Assembly (NCBI GenBank): GCA_902489645.1
Contig: CABUAW010000060.1
Location: 1-14,648 of the forward strand
Origin: an uncultured Lachnospiraceae bacterium
Lineage (GTDB): Bacteria > Bacillota > Clostridia > Lachnospirales > Lachnospiraceae
Direction of reading: 5' to 3'
DNA: 14,648 nt
Both the position numbers and the translations under genes were made by a program. Positions within the stretch are counted from its first letter, which is position 1; the number at the start of each line of letters is the position of its first letter. Below the pieces are notes generated by a model. That model had not been told where the DNA came from and made no database searches. It worked only from the letters and a program-made list of their open reading frames with translations. Below, piece by piece: positions 1 through 5,686 of the stretch.

Positions 1-265
1 GGGTAAAAAATACTTCTCCGTTGCTTCCGGCGGCGGTACAGGACGTACCCTTCATCCGGATAATATGGCAGCAGGTCCTGCTTCCTATGGTATGACAGAT
101 ACTATGGGACGTATGCACTCCGATGCACAGTTTGCAGGTTCTTCCTCTGTACCAGCGCATGTTGAGATGATGGGCTTAATCGGTATGGGCAATAACCCTA
201 TGGTTGGCGCTACCGTAGCCGTAGCCGTAAGCGTTGAAGAAGCCGCAAAAGCTGGCAAATTCTGA
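1..265 (+). CDS. GGGtGRT-family protein, C-terminal part
   Basis: This is the last 87 codons of a gene that starts left of the window, read in the frame beginning at base 2 and ending in TGA at 263-265. The visible protein contains the motif GGGTGRTLHPDN, which matches the signature that names the uncharacterised bacterial and archaeal GGGtGRT family (about 330 residues, from memory). The rest is rich in Gly, Met and Ala, with a hydrophobic stretch MVGATVAVAVSV near the end and a short AAKAGKF tail. No function is established that I know of. Codons favour GCT, GCA, GTT and CGT, a style shared with ilvC further right and often seen in well-expressed genes. A structured repeat and a strong terminator follow. 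The family call rests on the motif alone. Confidence 0.8.
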   Translation, partial: GKKYFSVASGGGTGRTLHPDNMAAGPASYGMTDTMGRMHSDAQFAGSSSVPAHVEMMGLIGMGNNPMVGATVAVAVSVEEAAKAGKF

Positions 266-269
266 CATT

Positions 270-479
270 GAGCACTTAATGAGTGCGAGCCGACAGGCGA
301 AGCACGAATTTAGTGCGAAAGTCGTTCCTGACCCTTAGCGAAGCTGAGCCGAGAGGCGAAGGCTGAGGTTAGTGGAAGGAACATCCCCGAAAGCAACTTA
401 ATGAAAACGAGCCGATAGGCGAAGTTCGAATTTAGTGCGAGGTCGTTCCTGACCCTTAGCGAAGCTGAGCCGACAGGTA
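270..479. repeat. Structured intergenic repeat, about 1.5 copies of a 121-bp unit
   Basis: This is an imperfect direct repeat with an offset of 121-122 bases. The longest identical block is 32 bp, at 321-352 and 442-473; a second, CGAATTTAGTGCGA, lies at 305-318 and 427-440. Inside are four copies of the core GAGCCGANAGGCGAAG, starting at 287, 346, 409 and 467, about 60 bases apart; the last is cut short. Each core can fold as GCC-GANA-GGC. The first copy has an outer stem GTGC/GCAC that becomes AAC/GTT in the third, so pairing is kept while the sequence changes. The second core sits in a longer hairpin closed by GTTCCT (324-329) and AGGAAC (377-382). It lies between a stop codon and its terminator, so it would be transcribed. 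It looks like a dispersed structured repeat rather than a gene. Confidence 0.8.
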
Positions 480-486
480 AAAATTC

Positions 487-520
487 CAGGGCGTCCGATT
501 TGGACGCCCTGTTTCGTTTT
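487..520 (+). terminator. Rho-independent terminator after the GGGtGRT gene
   Basis: A perfect 10-bp stem, CAGGGCGTCC (487-496) with GGACGCCCTG (502-511), encloses the loop GATTT. It is followed by the T-rich tract TTTCGTTTT. It closes the transcript that includes the repeat. The inner eight bases of the stem recur in the terminator at 2756-2775. Confidence 0.9.
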
Positions 521-529
521 AAAAATTTG

Positions 530-558
530 TTGGAAAACATCACCTTTTGTCGTATAAT
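530..558 (+). promoter_or_regulatory. Sigma-A type promoter for the 581 operon
   Basis: The -35 is TTGGAA (530-535) and the -10 is TATAAT (553-558), with a 17-base spacer. It starts just past the terminator at 487-520. The predicted start near 565 leaves a short leader that consists mostly of the ribosome binding site. Confidence 0.75.
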
Positions 559-580
559 AAGACAAGGGAGGATGAAAGTA

Positions 581-1219
581 ATGAAAGAAATCAAAAAATC
601 TGAGTATGAAATGCTGAGAGAAGCAAGTTGGAAAAGGATGGAGGCTCAAAGAAATATTTCTTTTTTTTCTTTTACATCCTCGATTACTATTTTAGGCATT
701 GGTTTTGCCATAGAGAATATCAATAAATATATCTTTCTTTTACCTTTAGTCATTCTGGTTCCATTTGCATTAAAAACATATCAATGTAAAAAAGCAATTG
801 CATGTCTTGCATCATATATGATTGTTTTTTTAGAATATGGAGTTGATTCTTATCATTGGGAAACGGACAGTTATTTTTTTAAAAATGCTGGTAAGGATTT
901 TCAAAATAAAAATATTATAAGTTCTATAGCTGATTCTGAATTCTTTTTCCTTGGCATAGTCTCATGGGGAATTTATGCTGCGTTTTTTTACCAGGAAATG
1001 GGTGGCTTTGAAAATATGTTGAACGTAAGTTTTGATTCGGGTTTGTTATTTGTAACTTTTTTGTTAGTGTGTTTTATTTTTTATATTACGAAACAGTATT
1101 CTTTATTTAATGAAACAATTAGACGATATATAAAGCAATGGAATCAATTTGCTTATGAGTCTGGACGGATATCTTATAGCAGATATAGTGATACTATTAA
1201 AACAATGAACTTAGAATAG
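581..1219 (+). CDS. Small membrane protein of unknown function, AT-rich
   Basis: A 212-residue protein. The start at 581 is chosen because AAGGGAGG ends at 571, a spacing of 9. ATGs at 500 and 572 are respectively upstream of the promoter and too close to the binding site. The N-terminal 25 residues are charged and probably cytosolic. Four hydrophobic segments follow, in two pairs: about residues 27-46, 50-68, 121-139 and 155-174. Between the pairs is a soluble stretch with the pattern ASYMIVFLE...YHWETDSYF; a similar Y-x-x-V-F-x-E...W-E-T pattern occurs in other unnamed bacterial membrane proteins (recollection, not a search). The gene is visibly richer in A and T than its neighbours, which may point to transfer. 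It is first in an operon with an EamA transporter and a lipoprotein. I do not recognise a function. Confidence 0.75.
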   Translation: MKEIKKSEYEMLREASWKRMEAQRNISFFSFTSSITILGIGFAIENINKYIFLLPLVILVPFALKTYQCKKAIACLASYMIVFLEYGVDSYHWETDSYFFKNAGKDFQNKNIISSIADSEFFFLGIVSWGIYAAFFYQEMGGFENMLNVSFDSGLLFVTFLLVCFIFYITKQYSLFNETIRRYIKQWNQFAYESGRISYSRYSDTIKTMNLE

Positions 1220-1248
1220 TTTTTATATTTAAAAAGGAGAAAGTTATT

Positions 1249-2157
1249 TTGGAGCATGAAGAAGCGATAAGCAAAGCGAAGGCCAGTCTGATATTTTCAA
1301 TGCTCGTATTTGGTACAATAGGAATTTTTGTCCGGTATATTTCATTACCGTCCAGTGTGATTGCGCTGGTTCGAGGAATCATCGGGACAATATTTTTGAT
1401 GATTGTCATATATAAAAGGGGGCCGGGGCTTGCATGGAAGGAGATACGGAGGAATTTACTTTATCTGTGTTTGTCCGGGGCTTTTATAGGAATAAATTGG
1501 ATATTGCTTTTTGAATCTTATTGTTATACGACGGTGGCAACGGCAACGCTTTGTTATTATATGGCGCCCGTATTTGTAACGATTGCCGCACCCTTTGTAT
1601 TTAAGGAGCGATTGACAAAACGGAAAATTTTCTGTATATTTGTTGCATTAGTCGGTATGTTTTTTGTTTCTGGTGTTTGGAATACGGGTACGTCAGGTAT
1701 CGGGGAACTGCGGGGAATTCTTTATGGAATTGGCGCCGCAGTATTTTATGCAAGTGTCATTTTATTGAATAAAAAGATTCAGGATGTTCCGGCCTATGAT
1801 AAAACGATGATGCAGCTTGCGGCGGCCTCTGTGGTATTGCTGCCATATACGGTTTTGACGGAGACCGTGTCTGAAATGTCCTTGACACCTATGGCATTGG
1901 CGTTGCTGGCTGTTGTGGGTATTTTGCATACGGGAATTTCTTATACGTTATATTTTGGTTCAATGAAACATCTGGAGGCCCAGACAATTGCCATTTTTAG
2001 TTACATAGACCCGATTGTAGCTATTCTTTTATCGGCCTTATTTCTTAAAGAGCCATTGGGCGTCTGGAAAATTGCGGGAGCGATTATGGTATTGGGAGCA
2101 ACCTTGATTAATGGGCTTCCGGAAAAACAGAAGGATACTGGAGGAAAAGGAATATGA
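1249..2157 (+). CDS. EamA/DMT-family transporter
   Basis: A 302-residue inner-membrane protein of the drug/metabolite transporter superfamily. It has two EamA repeats (about residues 10-140 and 150-290), each of roughly five helices. Family features visible are the N-terminal half with SLIFSMLVFGTIGIFVRY, the LCYYMAPVFVTIAAPFVFKERL end of repeat 1, and IFSYIDPIVAILLSALFLKEPL near the end of repeat 2. Such proteins export or import small metabolites; the substrate cannot be read from the sequence. The start is TTG, supported by AAAGGAGA at 1233-1240 eight bases upstream; no ATG is better placed. It lies 29 bases after the preceding gene and overlaps the next one by four bases (ATGA), so the three are probably co-transcribed and the last two translationally coupled. 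Confidence 0.92.
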   Translation: MEHEEAISKAKASLIFSMLVFGTIGIFVRYISLPSSVIALVRGIIGTIFLMIVIYKRGPGLAWKEIRRNLLYLCLSGAFIGINWILLFESYCYTTVATATLCYYMAPVFVTIAAPFVFKERLTKRKIFCIFVALVGMFFVSGVWNTGTSGIGELRGILYGIGAAVFYASVILLNKKIQDVPAYDKTMMQLAAASVVLLPYTVLTETVSEMSLTPMALALLAVVGILHTGISYTLYFGSMKHLEAQTIAIFSYIDPIVAILLSALFLKEPLGVWKIAGAIMVLGATLINGLPEKQKDTGGKGI

Positions 2158-2741
2158 AAAAAATATTAAGTATACTGCTGATATGCGCCATGTTTTTGAC
2201 GATGGCCGGCTGCGGCCGTGCAACAAAGGAAACACAGACGGTGGAAAGCGGCAGTCAAACAGATGAAGAAAAAACTGAAAGCGGCAAAGAGACAGAAAGC
2301 TTGTCGGCAGAGAATGAGAAAGGTCCCAATGGTCTTAAAAAAGTGGCGGTTGGCGAACCGCTTCAGGTGGATGCGAAGTATGGCAGCTATAAGATTACGA
2401 TTACAGGAATTGAACCGACGGACTGGTGGGAGAGAAAACACAATAACCAGAAAAAGTCAGTGATTCTTTTACATTACGAGGTGGAAAATATTAATTTTTC
2501 ATCCATCCTTTCGGAAGGCGTAAAAGTTGAATATGATTTATTCAAGATTTTAGACAGCAAAAAAGGGACGCTGAGTCCGTTTTTGTGGTACTTTGATGAT
2601 GTCAGTGAGCCGGAAGTGGTTAAGCCGGGCGATAAAGCGAGCGGAAGTATTCCTTATGTTCTGGAACGGGATTCGGAATATTTTGACGTTATCTTTACCC
2701 GGGTGACAGGGGATGTGGCCGAAGTGAGAGTCGATATGTAA
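2154..2741 (+). CDS. Secreted lipoprotein, possibly with an Ig-like DUF4352-type domain
   Basis: A 195-residue lipoprotein. The N-terminus is a lipoprotein signal: two Lys, a hydrophobic core and the lipobox MAGC with the modified Cys at residue 20. Residues 21-58 are a Glu/Lys/Thr/Ser-rich linker of the kind that spaces a domain off the membrane. Residues 60-195 look like a single beta-rich domain (KYGSYKITITGIEPTDWW, VILLHYEVENINFSS, VKPGDKASGSIPYVLE, FDVIFTR). This resembles the DUF4352-like Ig-fold lipoproteins common in Clostridia, but that is only an impression. The start overlaps the stop of the EamA gene and has GAGGAAAAGG just upstream. A substrate-capture role next to the transporter is possible but not shown. 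Confidence 0.88.
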   Translation: MKKILSILLICAMFLTMAGCGRATKETQTVESGSQTDEEKTESGKETESLSAENEKGPNGLKKVAVGEPLQVDAKYGSYKITITGIEPTDWWERKHNNQKKSVILLHYEVENINFSSILSEGVKVEYDLFKILDSKKGTLSPFLWYFDDVSEPEVVKPGDKASGSIPYVLERDSEYFDVIFTRVTGDVAEVRVDM

Positions 2742-2755
2742 TTCTGAAAAGTTTT

Positions 2756-2785
2756 GGGCGTCCAAAAGGACGCCCTTTCTTTTGT
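2756..2785 (+). terminator. Rho-independent terminator of the 581-2741 operon
   Basis: The stem is GGGCGTCC (2756-2763) with GGACGCCC (2768-2775) around the loop AAAA, followed by TTTCTTTTGTTT. The T-tract is on the plus strand. The minus-strand read has only a broken T run, so it may serve the convergent gene weakly. Confidence 0.9.
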
Positions 2786-2810
2786 TTGATATCCGAATGG
2801 GCAGAGGATT

Positions 2811-3158
2811 TTAGTCCTCACATACAGGATTTTCAATCAGGGTTGCAGCGATAAACTCATGGTGGTGATTCTCTTCACGGGTCGTAGTTCCTTTAATGAA
2901 ATGAACATGCCGTCCATAGCCGACTTCAATGGCGGGACCGGAGGTGCCGCAAAATTCGTGGTCATGACCATTGCATGAATCTGTGGTAAATCTGATTTCA
3001 TGAACGTGGCTGCCATCGCAAGGAATAGCGTCGCCGGAAACGGTTGCAAATCTATGATTATGAGCATTATCACAGCATCCTGAAATGCGTACGCTTCCTA
3101 AAACTTCATGATTATGCTGCTTTGGTGGACAGGGTTTGCGATTTGTACAATCTTCCAT
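2811..3158 (-). CDS. ymaF: YmaF-family His/Cys-rich protein
   Basis: A 115-residue soluble protein that fits the YmaF family, small Firmicute proteins of unknown role with repeated His-x-His motifs. Six are present: H15-H17, H33-H35, H51-H53, H65-H67, H84-H86 and H98-H100. Four of these read H-x-H-E or H-x-H-R followed by a hydrophobic residue. There are also eight Cys (4, 10, 28, 29, 47, 62, 70, 113). The spacing suggests a repeated strand-turn unit that could bind metal; this is inference. GAAAGGAAA lies about ten bases upstream of the ATG. It is 78 bases downstream of the 3237-3542 gene on the same strand; I saw no convincing promoter in that gap, so it may be partly read through from there. 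The terminator at 2756-2785 lies beyond its end. Confidence 0.82.
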   Translation of the reverse strand: MEDCTNRKPCPPKQHNHEVLGSVRISGCCDNAHNHRFATVSGDAIPCDGSHVHEIRFTTDSCNGHDHEFCGTSGPAIEVGYGRHVHFIKGTTTREENHHHEFIAATLIENPVCED

Positions 3159-3222
3159 AATATAAGTTTCCTTTCAAGGTGTTATTTTGTCTGGTTACAC
3201 TATCAGTTTATGCATTACCTCG

Positions 3223-3247
3223 AAAAAAGGAACCGGCTAATCCGTCC
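3223..3247 (-). terminator. Possible weak terminator after the 3237-3542 gene
   Basis: Read on the minus strand, GGACGG, the loop ATTAG and CCG-GT-TCC can fold with a two-base bulge, followed by six T (3228-3223). The stem is short and interrupted and overlaps the stop codon. It may only partly separate the membrane-protein operon from ymaF. Confidence 0.35.
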
Positions 3248-3542
3248 ATTCTATGGCAAAATCATAGTCCTTCGCCACGGGCCCCATACATGTTTCGAAA
3301 TGGGTCAATTCAAATTCGTCTTCTTTGTCAAACATATCCCAGTTTTTTAAATCCAGCGTTTTTACAATCTCCCGAAGCTCTTGCCGGATTATTTTTTCAT
3401 CATGTCCTTCACGGATAATTAAGTCAAGTCCGTGTTCGCCTTCGGAGGCCGCATGGCATACAATATCGCCATTTGGCTGCGTTGTATGGATGACGATAAA
3501 ATTAGCGCCGGCCTCTTTATAGAAAAACAGTGTATGTTTCAT
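3237..3542 (-). CDS. Hypothetical protein, 101 aa
   Basis: A small, probably cytosolic protein with no signal peptide or membrane segment. The N-terminal half looks like alternating strands (HTLFFYKEAGANFIVIHT, GDIVCHAASEGEHGLDLIIR). The middle is a charged helix (EKIIRQELREIVKTLDL) and the C-terminus is acidic (NWDMFDKEDEFEL...). I do not recognise the family. Its ATG overlaps the stop of the upstream membrane-protein gene as ATGA (3542-3539), and GAGGAC lies a short distance upstream. It should therefore be translated together with the membrane protein and be under the XRE promoter. The tight coupling argues that it is a real gene. Confidence 0.72.
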   Translation of the reverse strand: MKHTLFFYKEAGANFIVIHTTQPNGDIVCHAASEGEHGLDLIIREGHDEKIIRQELREIVKTLDLKNWDMFDKEDEFELTHFETCMGPVAKDYDFAIEWTD

Positions 3543-4051
3543 AAGCCTTTGTCCTCACTGTCAATGATTTCTTCATCTTCCATATTATCAATAGTTTCAC
3601 GACGTTTATAGTAAATGCGGGAAGCAATACTGAGAGATATAAAAATTATAATCGTCATAATGATGAAGCTATATAGGAGAATCAGGGCAAAATGAACAGG
3701 AAAGGTTTTCATATAGGGATTCGTTGTATAAAGGTAAATGGCCTGAATGACCGTAAAGCCGGCGGCAAACACCAGGCTATAGTTCAGGTTTCCCCGGGGC
3801 GAAGGCGCTTTTTTTCGTTCCCATATACCGGCGCGAAGGCAGGCTATGGAAGTATAAAGAGCCAGAGCCATAAAAACAATCCATTCTCCGGCCATTTGTT
3901 TGGCTGGAACGCCCATAATTGTCTGAACAACAATAGCGATAAGCAGACCCCAGAATGAAATCCACATACCGTTGTGTTCTATTTTTAAAAGTTTTTGTTC
4001 CATCATTTCATCCCAGACACGGGCCTTTTTTTCGGTTGATTTATTTGTCAT
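3539..4051 (-). CDS. Four-helix membrane protein paired with an XRE regulator (possibly DUF6773-like)
   Basis: A 170-residue integral membrane protein. A charged N-terminus (residues 1-27) is followed by four hydrophobic segments: about 28-46, 54-72, 88-107 and 120-143. A cytosolic tail rich in Glu and Asp closes it (KRRETIDNMEDEEIIDSEDKGL). Small XRE repressors directly upstream of such membrane proteins are a common pair in Clostridia and Bacilli; the DUF6773 label is a guess from size and context. The start overlaps the XRE gene by 11 bases, with a strong GGGAGGAGG inside the XRE coding end (4069-4061) and nine bases to the ATG. The stop overlaps the next gene by four bases. The function is unknown; a role in membrane stress or signalling is speculation. 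Confidence 0.8.
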   Translation of the reverse strand: MTNKSTEKKARVWDEMMEQKLLKIEHNGMWISFWGLLIAIVVQTIMGVPAKQMAGEWIVFMALALYTSIACLRAGIWERKKAPSPRGNLNYSLVFAAGFTVIQAIYLYTTNPYMKTFPVHFALILLYSFIIMTIIIFISLSIASRIYYKRRETIDNMEDEEIIDSEDKGL

Positions 4052-4256
4052 AAGAAATTTCCTCCTCCCAAAATAATTCGTCTAAAGTTTTGCCAAGCGC
4101 ATGGCAGATGGCAATACATAATTTAATTGTTGGATTATAATCTCCACGCTCGATGGCGTTCATCGTCTGACGGGTTATGCCTACGGCTTCGGCCAAATCC
4201 TTTTGTGTCATATCCAGAGCGGCCCGGGCGGATTTGATTTTCAGATTTTTTGCCAT
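4041..4256 (-). CDS. Small XRE-family transcriptional regulator
   Basis: A 71-residue protein that is almost entirely a Cro/C1-type helix-turn-helix: K-x-x-R-x-x-x-D-M-T-Q-K-D-L-A-E-A-V-G-I, then TRQTMNAIERGDYNP and LCIAICHALGKTLDELFW. No sensor domain is present. The start at 4256 is chosen over the upstream in-frame ATG at 4295 because AGAGGTGATG sits directly before it and because the promoter -10 (4275-4280) lies downstream of 4295. It is first in a minus-strand operon with the membrane protein and the 101-aa protein. It probably represses its own promoter through the inverted repeat at 4292-4321. Confidence 0.93.
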   Translation of the reverse strand: MAKNLKIKSARAALDMTQKDLAEAVGITRQTMNAIERGDYNPTIKLCIAICHALGKTLDELFWEEEISYDK

Positions 4257-4274
4257 TTCATCACCTCTGATGGC

Positions 4275-4303
4275 AGAATACCATATATAAGACAAAAAGT
4301 CAA
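4275..4303 (-). promoter_or_regulatory. Promoter of the XRE operon
   Basis: On the minus strand the -35 is TTGACT (4303-4298) and the -10 is TATTCT (4280-4275), with a 17-base spacer. The transcription start would be near 4268, leaving a leader of about a dozen bases that carries the ribosome binding site. Confidence 0.82.
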
Positions 4304-4321
4304 ATATATTTTACTTTTTGT
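4292..4321. promoter_or_regulatory. Inverted-repeat operator over the XRE -35 box
   Basis: ACAAAAAGT (4292-4300) and ACTTTTTGT (4313-4321) form a perfect 9-bp inverted repeat with centres 21 bases apart, two helical turns. The left arm covers the -35 box. This geometry suits a dimeric XRE protein binding two half-sites and blocking its own promoter. Binding is inferred. Confidence 0.65.
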
Positions 4322-4379
4322 AAAAATCATCGGGCTTTTTTTGTAATTATTAATCATATAGGACTTAATGGTATTGCGA

Positions 4380-4407
4380 TTCATATAAAAATATAGTAAA
4401 ATATAAT
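4380..4407 (+). promoter_or_regulatory. Probable promoter of the Rrf2-type regulator
   Basis: A perfect -10 TATAAT lies at 4402-4407 in very AT-rich DNA. The best -35 is TTCATA (4380-4385) with a 16-base spacer, a weak match. The box is 31 bases before the start codon. A weak -35 would fit a regulated promoter. Confidence 0.5.
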
Positions 4408-4438
4408 GTAAAAAAATGGTTAAGAAGCGGGGTATACA

Positions 4439-4867
4439 ATGAAAATTTCAACCAAGGGACGTTATGCACTGCGTACAATGTTGGATTTGGCAATGCACGA
4501 TGAGGGAGTCCTGATTCCATTAAAGGATATTTCCCATCGTCAGGGAATCACGATTAAGTATTTGGAACAGGTTATGAATCTGCTGAGTAAGGCTGGCTAT
4601 GTTCGAAGTGTCCGGGGAGCCGGAGGCGGCTATCGTTTGGCCAAAGCGCCTTCGGCCTATACAGTTGGGGACATATTGCGTACAGCGGAAGGCAGCCTGG
4701 CGCCGATAGCCTGTCTGGAAGATGAAATCAACCAGTGTCCGAGAGCTTCCGAGTGTCTGACACTGAGTTTCTGGCAGGGGTTGGCAGAGGTTATCAACAG
4801 TTATGTCGATGGCGTGACTTTGGAGGATTTAATTCAAAGAGCGCAGGATAATAATTTTTCAATTTAA
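4439..4867 (+). CDS. Rrf2/IscR-family transcriptional regulator
   Basis: A 142-residue winged-helix protein with the family N-terminus MKISTKGRYALRTMLDLA. The recognition region is ITIKYLEQVMNLLSKAGYVRSVRGAGGGYRLAK (about residues 37-69), the wing being the Arg-Gly-rich part. Three cysteines, C92, C100 and C106, lie where IscR-like proteins bind an Fe-S cluster, so it may sense cluster or redox state; CymR-like members of the family lack them. The ribosome binding site is weak (GAAGCGGGG). It is a single gene divergent from the XRE operon. In many Clostridia a homologue precedes cysteine desulfurase or cysteine synthase genes; that is not so here. The next gene has its own likely promoter. 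Confidence 0.92.
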   Translation: MKISTKGRYALRTMLDLAMHDEGVLIPLKDISHRQGITIKYLEQVMNLLSKAGYVRSVRGAGGGYRLAKAPSAYTVGDILRTAEGSLAPIACLEDEINQCPRASECLTLSFWQGLAEVINSYVDGVTLEDLIQRAQDNNFSI

Positions 4868-4942
4868 AATGTTTGGAATGTACGGGAAAAATGAACAATT
4901 CATGAACAAAATCACCTTTTCAATGATATTTTAATGCATCTA

Positions 4943-4951
4943 TGGTATACT
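4943..4951 (+). promoter_or_regulatory. Extended -10 promoter before the HAD gene
   Basis: TGGTATACT provides TG one base before a TATACT -10 box. No good -35 is seen at 17-18 bases upstream, which is acceptable for an extended -10 promoter. It could start the HAD, surface protein and EutQ transcript. Confidence 0.5.
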
Positions 4952-4990
4952 AAGATATATTGCAGGTATTATTTGGAAAGGTGATATTTT

Positions 4991-5683
4991 ATGTTAAATG
5001 AGTGGAACAAAAAGAAGGTGATTCTTTTTGATTTGGACGGAACGCTGACAGACCCGGGAATTGGCATTACGAATTCCGTAATGTATGCGCTTGAAAAGTT
5101 TGGGATTACCGTATCCGACAGAAGCGGGCTTTACAAATTCATCGGACCGCCCCTGATGCAGTCCTTTGAAGAATATTATGGATTGGATAAAGGGGAAGCA
5201 GAACGGGCCGTGGCTTTATACAGAGAATACTTCCGGGATAAAGGAATTTTTGAAAATCAGCTTTTTACAGGGATTACAGAGCTTTTGAAACGATTGAAAG
5301 CCCAGAAAAAGATGGTTGTCCTGGCCACGTCAAAGCCTGAAATTTATGCGGTTCAGATATTAGAGCATTTTCAACTTGACCGGTATTTTGACGTTGTTTC
5401 GGGGAGTATGATGAATGGCGAGCGGACCGATAAGGGAGAGGTCATTGCCTGGGCGATTCAGCTTATAAAGGAAAAGCGGGAATATGCGGTGGACGATATG
5501 GTGATGATTGGCGACCGGGAGCATGATGTGATTGGCGCAAAGAAAAACCATATTTCTTCTATCGGCGTATTGTTCGGTTATGGCAGCGAAAGGGAGTTTA
5601 AAGAGTCCGGCGCAGATGCGGTGGTATCGACCGTTTCCGAGTTATATGAGGTGCTGACGGGAGAGGCCGCCGGGGAGGTATAA
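4991..5683 (+). CDS. HAD-superfamily phosphatase, phosphoglycolate phosphatase-like
   Basis: A 230-residue soluble hydrolase. Motif I is FDLDGTLT with the nucleophile D14 and the acid/base D16. Motif II is LATSKPE with T113 or S114. The Lys of motif III is K148 in RTDKGEVI, and motif IV is MIGDREHDV with D175 and D179 for Mg2+. A helical cap of about 80 residues lies between motifs I and II. This is the layout of subfamily I phosphatases such as Gph, PpaX and some 5'-nucleotidases. The exact substrate is not clear: phosphoglycolate, pyrophosphate or a nucleotide are possible. GGAAAGGTGAT stands directly before the ATG. The stop is three bases before the next start, so it is co-transcribed with the surface protein, an odd partner. 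Confidence 0.9.
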   Translation: MLNEWNKKKVILFDLDGTLTDPGIGITNSVMYALEKFGITVSDRSGLYKFIGPPLMQSFEEYYGLDKGEAERAVALYREYFRDKGIFENQLFTGITELLKRLKAQKKMVVLATSKPEIYAVQILEHFQLDRYFDVVSGSMMNGERTDKGEVIAWAIQLIKEKREYAVDDMVMIGDREHDVIGAKKNHISSIGVLFGYGSEREFKESGADAVVSTVSELYEVLTGEAAGEV

Positions 5684-5686
5684 TTT

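Noticed and set aside
270..479. CRISPR array
   Set aside because: The cores are separated by related rather than unique sequence and themselves form longer repeats; no cas genes.
310..649. Two minus-strand open frames with a shared RLSFAKGQER peptide
   Set aside because: The shared peptide is simply the direct repeat translated; there is no ribosome binding site and the frames cross the terminator.
2804..2819. GAGGA/TCCTC hairpin at the ymaF stop codon
   Set aside because: Short stem with no T run on the minus strand; it overlaps coding bases.
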